Shown here piece after piece: positions 42,269 to 51,247 of a stretch of DNA of 64,000 bases. Where the stretch lies: contig NZ_CP117880.1 in the NCBI RefSeq assembly GCF_028736175.1, positions 1,736,001-1,800,000 on the forward strand. The letters run 5' to 3'. Numbering within the stretch: the first letter of the stretch is position 1; every line of letters starts with the position of its first letter. Source of the stretch: Sphingobacterium oryzagri (GTDB taxonomy: Bacteria > Bacteroidota > Bacteroidia > Sphingobacteriales > Sphingobacteriaceae). Both the position numbers and the translations under genes were made by a program. The notes beneath the pieces were generated by a model. The model had not been told where the DNA came from and did no database searches. It saw only the letters and a program-made list of their open reading frames with translations.

Positions 42269-43267
42269 TTATATAGCCCAGCGTAGCAAACTCGCTCCCC
42301 AAGAGAAGCCAGCTCCGAATGCGGTAAGCATCAGTAAATCTCCTTTTTGCAACTGCTTTAAATTTTCCCATATGCAAAGCGGAATCGTGGCAGCAATCGT
42401 GTTTCCTAAGTATTCGATATTGCTCAGCGTACGTCCTTCGGCGATGTTAATTTCTTTACCTACAGCATCTATGATCCGCTTATTCGCTTGGTGCGGAATT
42501 AACCAATTTACCTGGTCAATATGTAAATTGTTACGTTTAAGCACCTGGTTACACGCATCACTCATCGATTGGATCGCTTGTTTGAAGACAACTTTGCCAT
42601 CTTGACGAATGTATTTCTTTTCGATAGCGATGGTTTCGTTATTAATCGCATGCAGCGAACCACCTCCCTCAATATTCAGGTATTCGCGGCCATCACCGTT
42701 ACTTTGCATAAATGCGTCAATGATGCCGTTTTCAGCAGAAGGTTCTAACCAAACTACGCCAGCGCCGTCTCCAAAAAGGATATTGGTAGACCGATCTTGC
42801 ATATCTACAAAAGCGCTGATGTTATCGGCACCAACAACTAATACATTTTTATATCGACCAGTTTCAATCAAAGAGGAACCCATATCCAGCGCATACAGAA
42901 ACCCCGAACAGGCAGCATTCATATCAAATGCCCATACGTTGTTAAGACCTAGCTTTTTTGCAATGATATTCGCCGTAGCGGGCATCATCACATCTGGCGT
43001 AGATGTCGCCACTAAGATAGCTTCTACATCATGCAGTTTTTTGTCAAATCGCGTGCATAGATCCTGGATCGCCATAACGGCCATATCAGATGTGGCCAGG
43101 TCGCGGTCTAAAATCCGACGTTCTTTGATACCTGTACGCTTCATAATCCATTCGTCGGATGTTTCGCATACTTGTTCCAGGTCAAAGTTCGTTCTTCGTT
43201 TCTGTGGCACATATCCACCAATACCTGTTATTGCTGCATATGGTCTAGAAAGGTAATTATCTTGCAT
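42269..43267 (-). CDS. fabH: beta-ketoacyl-ACP synthase III
   Basis: A 332-residue thiolase-fold enzyme that starts fatty acid synthesis by condensing acyl-CoA with malonyl-ACP. The triad is present: Cys120 in MNAACSGF, His in IPHQANKR and Asn in EYLGNTIAA. The ATG at 43267 (MQDNYLSRPY) is chosen over an upstream TTG because a TACATTTG box at 43298-43305 overlaps the TTG. Bacteroidota often carry more than one FabH, and this one stands outside a fatty acid operon. Next to the branched-chain E1 idea, it might use branched primers, but that is speculation. Confidence 0.92.
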   Translation of the reverse strand: MQDNYLSRPYAAITGIGGYVPQKRRTNFDLEQVCETSDEWIMKRTGIKERRILDRDLATSDMAVMAIQDLCTRFDKKLHDVEAILVATSTPDVMMPATANIIAKKLGLNNVWAFDMNAACSGFLYALDMGSSLIETGRYKNVLVVGADNISAFVDMQDRSTNILFGDGAGVVWLEPSAENGIIDAFMQSNGDGREYLNIEGGGSLHAINNETIAIEKKYIRQDGKVVFKQAIQSMSDACNQVLKRNNLHIDQVNWLIPHQANKRIIDAVGKEINIAEGRTLSNIEYLGNTIAATIPLCIWENLKQLQKGDLLMLTAFGAGFSWGASLLRWAI

Positions 43268-43297
43268 GTGTATTTGGTTCTCCTCAATAAAACTGGG

Positions 43298-43305
43298 CAA
43301 ATGTA
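43298..43305 (-). promoter_or_regulatory. -7 box (TACATTTG) of fabH
   Basis: An exact TAnnTTTG match between the hdc stop and fabH. It overlaps the TTG that opens the longer fabH frame, so translation must begin at 43267. Confidence 0.55.
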
Positions 43306-43313
43306 CGTTTTTT

Positions 43314-44465
43314 TTATGGTACTAACTCTGCTTCAAGCAAGGTATTAGCCTCCAAAGTTAAAATGTCTGCCACAAATTCGTCAATTTTTTCTTTATGCAC
43401 ACCCGGCATACAAATGATGTGACTAACACCGCCGCCGGTAGCAATTTGCCATTTTTCAAGCAAAGCCGCGTGCTTCAGCGCTGGAAACACCACGGTAATC
43501 GCATGATTATTTCGCCATGCCTGAATCCCTATTTCCTGAAACCGCTTTACCGCATATTCCGCATTGGCTAAGCAGGCAATGGCACGATCACGAAAACCAT
43601 CGCTTCCCATGCACTTAATTGCATACCACAGAAAAACGGGCGTATGCCCATTCCGGCTACCGGATATCGTCGTGTCAATCGTGCCGATGTAGGCGACTTG
43701 TCGACCAATTCTATCCTTATGATTTTTCTTAATCAGCACAATTCCGCAAGGTAAGGGAGAGCCGATAAACTTATGGCCGCTAATAGATATGCTATCTGCG
43801 CCATACGTAAAATCGAAACCTGGCTTGAGCTCCAATAACATGCTGTAAACACCGGCTAAAGCGGCATCGCAATGGATGTAATAGTTATCGATTCTTAGTT
43901 CCTGCATGATTTGGCGAAACAGGCTGATATCGTCTTTTGCCTCGGTCATCGTCGTGCCTATATTAGCCACCATGACAACGGGTTTATGGCGATTGAAGTC
44001 GATCATTTTACGCAGATCGTCGTAGTCGATTTCGCCGTGCGCCTGTGTACGGATTTGAATACTTTCCATATTCAAAAGCTTGATATTCTTTTGCACGCTG
44101 TAATGTGTAGCATCTGAATAGTAAACCACGCCGTTCGCATAAAGTTCACGCGCGGCGTATAAAGCGTACAAATTTCCTTCAGAGCCACCATTGTTGATGT
44201 ATCCCCACCAGTTATCTTCTGGTGCACGAAAAATATCTGCGAAGAATGTTAACACCTCTTTCTCCATTTCGCGTGAACTGAGATCGTAGGTCGAGGGTAA
44301 AAGCGGATCACCTATGTTGTTCAACGGCAGTTTTAGTAAGGGGTAAAGTGGCGCATAATCAAAGTCTTGTGCTATAGGATAACCGATGAAATTTTGGGCG
44401 CGATCAAATGTGTTGCTTATATAGGTAGACAATCGATCTCGGTCAGCAGGATGAAGGGTGTTCAT
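43314..44465 (-). CDS. hdc: PLP-dependent histidine decarboxylase
   Basis: A 383-residue group II PLP decarboxylase closely resembling the Morganella-type histidine decarboxylase that makes histamine. Shared segments include IGYPxAxDFDY near residue 27, WGYINNGGSEGNLYALYAARELY, YYSDATHYSV, EIDYDDL, HCDAALAG, and SISGHKFIGSPLPCGIV, where Lys232 would bind PLP. SGSRNGHTPVFLWYAIK and the AWRNNHAITVVFP stretch near the C-terminus also match. An Lrp-family regulator is divergently transcribed next to it. Because related decarboxylases occur in siderophore loci, histidine as substrate is likely but not proved. Confidence 0.82.
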   Translation of the reverse strand: MNTLHPADRDRLSTYISNTFDRAQNFIGYPIAQDFDYAPLYPLLKLPLNNIGDPLLPSTYDLSSREMEKEVLTFFADIFRAPEDNWWGYINNGGSEGNLYALYAARELYANGVVYYSDATHYSVQKNIKLLNMESIQIRTQAHGEIDYDDLRKMIDFNRHKPVVMVANIGTTMTEAKDDISLFRQIMQELRIDNYYIHCDAALAGVYSMLLELKPGFDFTYGADSISISGHKFIGSPLPCGIVLIKKNHKDRIGRQVAYIGTIDTTISGSRNGHTPVFLWYAIKCMGSDGFRDRAIACLANAEYAVKRFQEIGIQAWRNNHAITVVFPALKHAALLEKWQIATGGGVSHIICMPGVHKEKIDEFVADILTLEANTLLEAELVP

Positions 44466-44623
44466 AATGGCAATATTATTTTATACAAAACTCCTTTTAA
44501 AAATTTATGTTTCCTATTTTTTGTTATCATTTGAAATTATAGTTTATTTTAACCTATTATTTTGCATTTTTATGCTAAAAATAATTGTAAAAGACAATCT
44601 GTTAGATTTTTAATGCGCAGACA

Positions 44624-45064
44624 ATGAATTTAGACGAGACCGATTTACAGATTTTAAACCTGTTGCGCGTCAACGCGCGCTTAAACAATAAAGAGATAGG
44701 CGAGCGGCTTAACAAGACAGCTACCCCGATATTTAAACGTATCAAGCGACTGGAGGAGCAGGGATATATTACAGGGTATGTAGCCGTGTTGGATTACGAA
44801 AAACTAGATCGTGGTTTGGTGGCCTTTACGCACGTGCAGATTAAAGATCATTCCCGTATTGGATTACAGGATTTTCTGGAACGCGCTATTGCTTTTGACG
44901 AGGTGCTGGAATGTTTCCAGACCTCGGGCGAATTTGATTTTATCCTGCGGATTGCTGCTCGGGATATTAAAAGTTATCAAGAATTTATGATTAATAAGCT
45001 AATCGATCTGGTGCCGCTCACTTCGGTAAAAAGCACCTTTGTCATGCGGGAAGCAAAAAAATAA
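44624..45064 (+). CDS. Lrp/AsnC family regulator
   Basis: A 146-residue feast/famine regulator: helix-turn-helix at residues 5-55 (LNNKEIGERLNKTATPIFKRI) and a C-terminal RAM ligand domain (about 65-140) that binds amino acids and drives oligomerisation. Divergent from hdc across 158 bases, so it is a good candidate to control histidine decarboxylase in response to histidine or another amino acid. The intergenic DNA is very AT-rich, but I see no clear palindromic operator. Confidence 0.9.
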   Translation: MNLDETDLQILNLLRVNARLNNKEIGERLNKTATPIFKRIKRLEEQGYITGYVAVLDYEKLDRGLVAFTHVQIKDHSRIGLQDFLERAIAFDEVLECFQTSGEFDFILRIAARDIKSYQEFMINKLIDLVPLTSVKSTFVMREAKK

Positions 45065-45123
45065 AGGCGCCTATACGGAGCGAGCTCGATGAATGACGCG
45101 AGGCGGCTAGCTGACGTTCGCAG

Positions 45124-46179
45124 CTAGGTATCCGCGTTGATTTTCTCTTCAGCCATTTCTTTGTCTTCTGCCTCTGCCTCTAACACCGCTTCTTCCTGTT
45201 CTTCATCGGGGATTTTTTCAAACTGGAAATCGGCGTAAATGGGGAAATGATCCGAGTCGAAATTATCCTCCTTACGCATGGTTTTCAATTTGAAGTGGGT
45301 GGATATAAAAGCATGATCTAACGGAAAGCGCATAAATGGATAATGAGCGTGAAAGGTATTGAAGAAACCGCGACCGCGACGCGGATCTAGCAAGCCACTG
45401 ATTTTTAGAAACAGCGTGGTCGTGTAGCTCCAGGCGACATCATTGAGATCGCCCATAACCAAGATCGGTAGGGTTGCTTTTTTCGCCTCTTCAGCGATAA
45501 GCAGCAGTTCCTTGTCGCGTTCGGTTGATCGCGGATTTTCGTTGGGCACGGGCGGCGTTGGATGTACGGCATATACTTGAACTAACTGTCCGCTAGGTAG
45601 TTCAATTTGACAGCGAATGGACGGGATGTCTTCTTCCACTAAATAACGAACTTCTTCATTTTTTATCGGATACTTCGAAAATAATAACATTCCATACGTA
45701 TTGTCAATAGGCACTTTCACCTGGTAAGGATATTGTTTGTCTAATGATTTGGTTCCGTCCGCCCATTTGTGGTTGGTCTCCAAAAGTAGCACAAGATCGG
45801 CCGCGCAGCGATTGACTACGGCCAGACAACCTTCTATATTGTTGTTGTCTTCGTATACATTAGAAATGAGTACGGCAATACTATTGTCCGAGTCGAGCTG
45901 ATCGGCTTTTTTTACCTGTTTTTTTGCGAGCACCGTAAACGGAAAGATTAAATACAGCAAATACAGGGTGTTTACCACTATAAGCAGCGCAAATACAACC
46001 AGAACCGGTTTTGTGGGGAGGCCGATACCCAGGTATACGGCTATCCAAACCAACGATAAGACTAACTTTTGCAAACGCGGGTAATCAAATACCCGAAATG
46101 TCCAATAGTCATGACGGATAAGCGGTAGCAGCGTGAAGCATAAAATAATTACTCCAGCTATTATTAAGGCATCATTCAT
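45124..46179 (-). CDS. membrane-anchored endonuclease/exonuclease/phosphatase (EEP) family protein
   Basis: A 351-residue protein. Two or three N-terminal hydrophobic helices (about residues 5-22, 40-85) anchor it in the membrane, followed by an EEP domain with the conserved VMGDLNDVAWS (Asp and Asn of the active site) and DSDHFPIYADF (Asp-His). The C-terminal tail is strongly acidic (EEEQEEAVLEAEAEDKEMAE). Members cleave nucleic acid or phospholipid head-group bonds; the substrate here is unknown. Confidence 0.83.
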   Translation of the reverse strand: MNDALIIAGVIILCFTLLPLIRHDYWTFRVFDYPRLQKLVLSLVWIAVYLGIGLPTKPVLVVFALLIVVNTLYLLYLIFPFTVLAKKQVKKADQLDSDNSIAVLISNVYEDNNNIEGCLAVVNRCAADLVLLLETNHKWADGTKSLDKQYPYQVKVPIDNTYGMLLFSKYPIKNEEVRYLVEEDIPSIRCQIELPSGQLVQVYAVHPTPPVPNENPRSTERDKELLLIAEEAKKATLPILVMGDLNDVAWSYTTTLFLKISGLLDPRRGRGFFNTFHAHYPFMRFPLDHAFISTHFKLKTMRKEDNFDSDHFPIYADFQFEKIPDEEQEEAVLEAEAEDKEMAEEKINADT

Positions 46180-46432
46180 ATGAATTGAATACGGTTTATA
46201 GCATTAACGACACACCGCGTGTAATGTTTCAATTTTATTGAAATTTAATATGTCGATAAGTAGGTTTGTTACATTATTTTGCCGGCTTGTTGCAGAATTG
46301 CTTAACAGTCATGGTATTATCTTTTTTAATACGGATATTTAAAAATCCTTTAAAAATAGTCGCTTTCTAGAAAGCAGACGCCTATGGTTGAACGTTGCAC
46401 GTCTTACGGCCTGCAAAAAAAAGAAAATGCGT

Positions 46433-46651
46433 ATGGAAAAGTTGATTTTTGAAACAAATGTACAATGCTTATCACTTTTAGACAAAATCCATGTAGCTGT
46501 CAAAAAAGTTAACGGTATTTGTACATGGACTTTAGATTTAGATTCCGCATATCGCCTGCTGACGGTCGAAGGAAAAGCCTTGGATTATCGTGAAATTATC
46601 GCACAATTATCGATGCAAGGCGTTGGCGCGAATCGATTGTACGAAGAATAA
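46433..46651 (+). CDS. HMA-like small protein lacking the metal-binding CxxC
   Basis: About 72 residues starting MEKLIFETNVQCLSLLDKI. The beta-alpha-beta-beta-alpha-beta order and length resemble heavy-metal-associated domains, but the loop that normally carries MxCxxC reads NVQCLSL, with only one Cys. So copper binding by the usual pair is not expected. The frame is open to 46388, but the ATG at 46433 (or 46427) gives the domain-like start. Function unknown. Confidence 0.55.
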   Translation: MEKLIFETNVQCLSLLDKIHVAVKKVNGICTWTLDLDSAYRLLTVEGKALDYREIIAQLSMQGVGANRLYEE

Positions 46652-46678
46652 CGCGCTGTCGTTTATAGTGTTCAGACG

Positions 46679-46732
46679 CCGTCGAATTGGCCTACGTAAA
46701 TAGCTCAATTCGGCGGTGTTGTTTTACGTAGG
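46679..46732. repeat. two interleaved inverted repeats between convergent genes
   Basis: CCGTCGAATTG (46679-46689) pairs with CAATTCGGCGG (46706-46716, one T-G wobble). CCTACGTAAA (46691-46700) pairs perfectly with TTTACGTAGG (46723-46732). The second left arm lies inside the loop of the first hairpin, so the stems are mutually exclusive or form a pseudoknot. No T-run follows. Confidence 0.65.
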
Positions 46733-46764
46733 TGCTGCAGAGCGCGATGATTAACTGATCGCCG

Positions 46765-47400
46765 TTAGTCGATCAGTTCCACCGTAAAGGTTATCTCTTT
46801 TATCGGATAGTCTTCCTTATTCGTTTTAACCCGACTAATTTTCATCAAAACGTCTAGTCCTTCGTATACTTCGCCAAATACCGTATAATCGTTGTCCAGG
46901 CGAGGTTGGCCACCTATTTTCAAATACGTTGCACGTTGTTCTTCTGTATAAGTATAGCCTTTCTTTTTTTCTAAACTATCTAATACAGCTTCCGTAACGG
47001 GTTTGCCCACAATAAAGTAGATTTGATTCAAAAAAGAGGCTTTCTCTGGATTGTCGTCTCGACCAGCGCCAAAGGCGCCCACTTTATGAAAAGCACGCTG
47101 GTCAAACTCGCCTGGTAGTCGTGGTTTTCCGAGCGCCGGCTGTGCTGCTTCACGCTCCGCAATATCGACATCATGCTCGCCCCCCTGCACCACAAAATTT
47201 TCGATCACGCGATTGAACAGGGCTCCGCGGTAAACATCGCTCGTAATAGCTTGCACGAATAAGTCGCGGTGCGCAGGCGTGTAATCGTACAACCGAACTT
47301 TGAACGAACCATGACTTGTTTTAAATAGCACTTGCTTTGTTTGCGCCGAAAGCTGGGTACAGCACAATAGAATAAGGCAAACGAACGTGATCTTTTTCAT
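46765..47400 (-). CDS. peptidylprolyl isomerase, cyclophilin type, exported
   Basis: A 211-residue protein with a signal peptide starting MKKITFVCLILL and ending near LSAQ. The cyclophilin core is visible: VLFKTSHGSFKVRLYDYTPAHRD, then LFNRVIENFVVQGGE, and FGEVYEGLDVLMKI. It helps periplasmic proteins fold at proline bonds. The insert between the two halves is longer than in minimal cyclophilins. The ATG at 47400 is preferred; the open frame continues 21 codons upstream. Confidence 0.88.
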   Translation of the reverse strand: MKKITFVCLILLCCTQLSAQTKQVLFKTSHGSFKVRLYDYTPAHRDLFVQAITSDVYRGALFNRVIENFVVQGGEHDVDIAEREAAQPALGKPRLPGEFDQRAFHKVGAFGAGRDDNPEKASFLNQIYFIVGKPVTEAVLDSLEKKKGYTYTEEQRATYLKIGGQPRLDNDYTVFGEVYEGLDVLMKISRVKTNKEDYPIKEITFTVELID

Positions 47401-47571
47401 ATAGTAGGCAATTTTACTGACCAAACTTAGTAAAAAGATGCTAGAAAAATAAGACTTTTGCATATAAAGCGCTGATTACTCCGTACAAAACCTCTTATCC
47501 TGTACACTTAAAGCATGATCTTGCTAATTGCTTCAAATTTCATTAAGTTTGGTTAAAAAACTGATCTTTCA

Positions 47572-48606
47572 ATGACGTATAAAGCAAATACAACTCGTTA
47601 TGAGCAGATGCGATATAACCGCAGCGGTAAAAGTGGTCTCTTATTGCCAGCAATTTCTTTGGGGTTATGGCATAATTTCGGCGACGATGTTCCACACCGA
47701 ACCAAAGTAGATATCTGTACGACAGCATTCGATCGCGGTATCACACATTTTGACTTGGCAAACAATTATGGGCCGCCGCCGGGAAGTGCCGAAAAAGCTT
47801 TTGGTCGTATTTTAAAAGAAGAATTCGCTGGCCTGCGCGACGAACTTATTTTGTCTTCCAAGTCGGGCTACCTGATGTGGGACGGCCCGTATGGCGAATG
47901 GGGAAGTCGAAAAAACATGGTTGCCAGTTGTGACCAGAGCTTAAAGCGATTAGGCGTAGATTATTTGGATATCTTTTACTCCCATCGATACGATCCGGAA
48001 ACGCCTTTGGAAGAAACTATGCAGGCGTTGGATCAATTGGTGCGATCGGGAAAAGCGCTTTACGTGGGCGTTTCTTCCTATAATGCCGAGCGTACAAAAG
48101 AAGCATACACGATCTTGCAGCAGTTAGGTACGCCTTTTGTCATCCACCAACCGAGTTATTCTATGCTAAATCGTTGGGTCGAAACAGATGGTCTGCTAGA
48201 TACCTTAGAAGAGCTGGGCATTGGTTCTATTGTCTTTTCTCCGTTAGCGCAGGGCATGTTGACCAACAAATATTTGGGCGATATTCCGCAAGGTAGTCGC
48301 GCAAGTCAAGGAAAATCGCTATCCACCAGTTTTCTATCTGACGAGAATTTAGCGCGTGTGAAAGCGCTCCATGAAATTGCAGAAGGGAGAGGCCAAACTT
48401 TAGCACAAATGGCCATTGCCTGGGTGCTGAGAGATAAACGCGTGACATCCGCATTGATTGGCGCCAGCAAGCCGCAGCAAGTAATCGACTGCGTGGGCGC
48501 GTTAGATCGATTGGATTTCTCGGCAACAGAGCTCGAAGCTATAGATCGCTACGCGCTTGATGGCCATATTAATATCTGGGCAAAATCTGCTGAACTTAAA
48601 CCTTAA
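47572..48606 (+). CDS. aldo/keto reductase, YghZ/Gpr type
   Basis: A 344-residue TIM-barrel NADPH oxidoreductase close to E. coli YghZ (L-glyceraldehyde 3-phosphate reductase), with the RSGKSGLLLPAISLGLWHNFG start. The catalytic tetrad is likely Asp in FDLANNYGPP, Tyr in NNYG, Lys in SSKSGY and His in YSHRYD. It may detoxify methylglyoxal and other carbonyls. Convergent with poxB across a strong hairpin. Confidence 0.88.
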   Translation: MTYKANTTRYEQMRYNRSGKSGLLLPAISLGLWHNFGDDVPHRTKVDICTTAFDRGITHFDLANNYGPPPGSAEKAFGRILKEEFAGLRDELILSSKSGYLMWDGPYGEWGSRKNMVASCDQSLKRLGVDYLDIFYSHRYDPETPLEETMQALDQLVRSGKALYVGVSSYNAERTKEAYTILQQLGTPFVIHQPSYSMLNRWVETDGLLDTLEELGIGSIVFSPLAQGMLTNKYLGDIPQGSRASQGKSLSTSFLSDENLARVKALHEIAEGRGQTLAQMAIAWVLRDKRVTSALIGASKPQQVIDCVGALDRLDFSATELEAIDRYALDGHINIWAKSAELKP

Positions 48607-48615
48607 TATTAATGT

Positions 48616-48660
48616 CATGGTCATTCGCTGCGACTATTAAGTAAACAGCGAGTGACCATG
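48616..48660. repeat. 15-base inverted repeat between aldo/keto reductase and poxB
   Basis: CATGGTCATTCGCTG (48616-48630) pairs with CAGCGAGTGACCATG (48646-48660) with one T-G wobble and a 15-base loop. It has no T-run, but lies between convergent genes and probably ends or protects both transcripts. Confidence 0.75.
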
Positions 48661-48672
48661 ATACCACTTTAC

Positions 48673-50409
48673 CTAAAATATTTCTTTGAGGTGCTTGTAA
48701 TTTGACTTAATGGTATCAAAAACCTCGTCCATTCGACCGCCCAAAATGAGTTTCGCCATACTTTCGGTTATACCCAATACCTGTTCTTTCGTAATATGTG
48801 CTGGCATGGCCAAGGCATTTGGATTGGTAAATACGTTAAGCAGAAATGGACCATCAAAGGATAAAGCTTTGCGCACAGCGTCTTCAACATCTTCGGGTTG
48901 ATGTACATTCATTGCATGTATACCCATGGCTTCGGCTACTCTAGCAAAATCCGGATTTTCCATCGTGGTTTCGTTATCTACCAAACCCGCTACTTCCATT
49001 TCTAATTTTACCATGCCAAGTGCTCTGTTATTAAACACCACCAATTTTACGGGCAGATTGTATTGCTTGATGGTTGAAAGATCGCCCAAAAGCATGGAAA
49101 GTCCGCCATCACCGCAAAACGCGATGACTTGACGTTCTGGATGCGCTAGCGCCGCGCCAATAGCCATAGGCATGGCGTTGGCCATACTGCCATGATTGAA
49201 GGAGCCTAGCAGTTCGCGTGTGCCGGTTTGGTGAATGTAGCGCGCCCCCCATACGCAAGACATACCCGTATCCACCGTGAAAATAGCATCGTTGTGGGCT
49301 AAGGTGTTAATTTTATCGGCCAAAAACTCCGGTTGTATAGCGTCTTTTTCGCCGCTGCTTTCTACGTACTGGTGCAAGCGATCCTGTACTTTCTGGTGAA
49401 ATGTGCCGAAAGATTGCAAGAACGCATCGTCTTCTTTTTCTTCCACAAACGGAAGCAGCGATTTAATGGATTCTTTGACATCACCCACAGCGCCGACAGT
49501 CAGATCCGCACGTCTACCGAGCCGACTTTGGGCAAGATCAATTTGGATTATGGTATTTCCTTTGGGCATAAAGGCATCATATGGCATATCTGTACCGAGC
49601 AACAGCAATACATCAGCTTCCTTCATCGCTTGGTAGCATGATGGAATGCCCAGCAGGCCAGTCATACCCACATCATACGGCGCGTCAAGCTGTACATGCA
49701 TCTTGCCGCGAAAGCTGTAGCCCACTGGTGCTTTTAATTTGCGTGCCAGTTCGGCAACTTCTTCTTTAGCGCCTGTACAACCGATGCCGCCAAATATGGT
49801 GACCGTTTTCGCTTCGTTAAGCAGTTGCGCTATACGTTGCAGCTCGTAGTCAGATGGCCGGATAACCGGTTGGCAAGCATATATTTTTTGTGCGGTATGT
49901 GGTTCTACTGCCTTTTGTTCCGAAATATCGCCCGGCAAACCGATTACGCTAACGCCTTTTTCTGCGATAGCGTGTTGTATAGCCGTTTGGAATATACGCG
50001 GTGCCTGCTCTGCCGTACTAACCAGTTGGTTGTAGCTACTGCAATCGTCAAAAAGTCTATAGGTATTGGTTTCCTGAAAATAATCTGTGCCCATTTGATA
50101 AGTCGGTATGGTCGATGCAATGACGAGCAAAGGCAGGTGTGAGCGATGCGCTTCGTATACACCATTGATCAAATGGATGTGTCCTGGGCCGCAACTTCCG
50201 GCACAGCAGGCTATGCCATCCAATTCCGCTTCTGCGGCTGCAGCATAAGCACCGACTTCTTCGTGGCGTACATGTATCCATTTAATACGCCCATCTTTAC
50301 GAATGGCCTCGTTAAAATAATTTAAACTATCTCCAGTTACGGCATATACGCGTTTTATGCCAGCTTCAACCAACATCTCTACCAATTGCTCTGCGACTAT
50401 TTTCGCCAT
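48673..50409 (-). CDS. poxB: pyruvate oxidase / quinone-dependent pyruvate dehydrogenase
   Basis: A 578-residue thiamine diphosphate and FAD enzyme, the same length and layout as E. coli PoxB (572 residues). N-terminal PYR domain carries the conserved Glu in HVRHEEVGAYAA (E51), and the C-terminal domain carries the thiamine diphosphate motif GDGGLSMLLGDL...FNN. It turns pyruvate into acetate and CO2 and feeds electrons to the quinone pool. The C-terminal membrane-binding helix of PoxB is present at least in length. It is alone in its unit. Confidence 0.9.
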   Translation of the reverse strand: MAKIVAEQLVEMLVEAGIKRVYAVTGDSLNYFNEAIRKDGRIKWIHVRHEEVGAYAAAAEAELDGIACCAGSCGPGHIHLINGVYEAHRSHLPLLVIASTIPTYQMGTDYFQETNTYRLFDDCSSYNQLVSTAEQAPRIFQTAIQHAIAEKGVSVIGLPGDISEQKAVEPHTAQKIYACQPVIRPSDYELQRIAQLLNEAKTVTIFGGIGCTGAKEEVAELARKLKAPVGYSFRGKMHVQLDAPYDVGMTGLLGIPSCYQAMKEADVLLLLGTDMPYDAFMPKGNTIIQIDLAQSRLGRRADLTVGAVGDVKESIKSLLPFVEEKEDDAFLQSFGTFHQKVQDRLHQYVESSGEKDAIQPEFLADKINTLAHNDAIFTVDTGMSCVWGARYIHQTGTRELLGSFNHGSMANAMPMAIGAALAHPERQVIAFCGDGGLSMLLGDLSTIKQYNLPVKLVVFNNRALGMVKLEMEVAGLVDNETTMENPDFARVAEAMGIHAMNVHQPEDVEDAVRKALSFDGPFLLNVFTNPNALAMPAHITKEQVLGITESMAKLILGGRMDEVFDTIKSNYKHLKEIF

Positions 50410-50590
50410 ATCGTTTGTCTTTTAGAATGAATAATCTTGTTCATAAAGAAACAGCGGGATGTTAGTTTTTGTTTAGTTAAAATAGCTCCGTTTTACGGCA
50501 GCGCGGTCATGGGCTTTAGCCGGGTTAGTTTGATGGAACGAATCAAGGAGCTACTTTCCAAAAAAATACGTATTTTCCATACGAAATAAT

Positions 50591-51133
50591 ATGCATGAAA
50601 ATATGAAAGATGATTTAGCAAGCAGACAATACCCTATCGGTAAATTTCTCGCCCCTGCAAGCATTACGGACGATTTGTTCAGACAATGGGTAGTCAGTAT
50701 TGCCAACTTTCCAGAGGCATTGGCCAAAGAAGTGGAGGGGTTAACGGTAGATGAATTGCAGCAAACGTATAGAGAGGGCGGCTGGACAATTGAGCAGCTT
50801 GTGCATCATTGTGCAGATAGCCATATGAACAGCTTTATACGCTTTAAACTGGCCATCACCGAAGAAGAGCCAACAATTAAACCGTATTTGGAAGCTAAAT
50901 GGGCCCTGCTGCCCGATGTACTTTCCGGCGATGTGACACACTCGTTGCTCATTTTACGCGGATTGCATGCCCGCTGGGCGGCTTTGTTGGCATCGCTTGC
51001 TGATGAAAACAATGATCGGTATTTCGTTCATCCGGAAACCCAGCAGCGAGTTTCGTTACGTATGAATGCCGGTATCTATGCTTGGCATGGCGAACATCAT
51101 TTGGCACACATTCGGTTAGCAAAAGCAAAATAG
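50591..51133 (+). CDS. YfiT/DinB-family metal-dependent hydrolase or bacillithiol transferase
   Basis: A 180-residue four-helix DinB-fold protein with the YfiT signature RQYPIGKF at residues 12-19 and HHCADSHMNSFIRFK. Metal ligands are the His in that segment and the HGEHHLAH pair near the C-terminus. YfiT relatives include thiol S-transferases. Whether this organism makes bacillithiol is unknown from the window. An in-frame ATG four codons later is an alternative start. Confidence 0.83.
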   Translation: MHENMKDDLASRQYPIGKFLAPASITDDLFRQWVVSIANFPEALAKEVEGLTVDELQQTYREGGWTIEQLVHHCADSHMNSFIRFKLAITEEEPTIKPYLEAKWALLPDVLSGDVTHSLLILRGLHARWAALLASLADENNDRYFVHPETQQRVSLRMNAGIYAWHGEHHLAHIRLAKAK

Positions 51134-51192
51134 CTCTTTGCGAAGCGTACGTTGCGGAGACGTCTCGTTAACAAGAGACAAGTCGATCGCAT

Positions 51193-51231
51193 AAAAAAGG
51201 GATAGCCTGCTCGAAGTCTATCCCTTTTTTT
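51193..51231. terminator. bidirectional intrinsic terminator
   Basis: Perfect 13-base stem AAAAAAGGGATAG (51193-51205) with CTATCCCTTTTTT (51218-51230), with T-runs on both strands. It separates the convergent YfiT-like and metQ genes. Confidence 0.92.
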
Positions 51232-51247
51232 ATTTTAAAATTGGTGC

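Noticed and set aside
46679-46732. Classical H-type pseudoknot riboswitch
   Set aside because: Connecting loops of 1, 5 and 6 bases are too short to cross stems of 10 and 11 bases; alternative hairpins are more likely.
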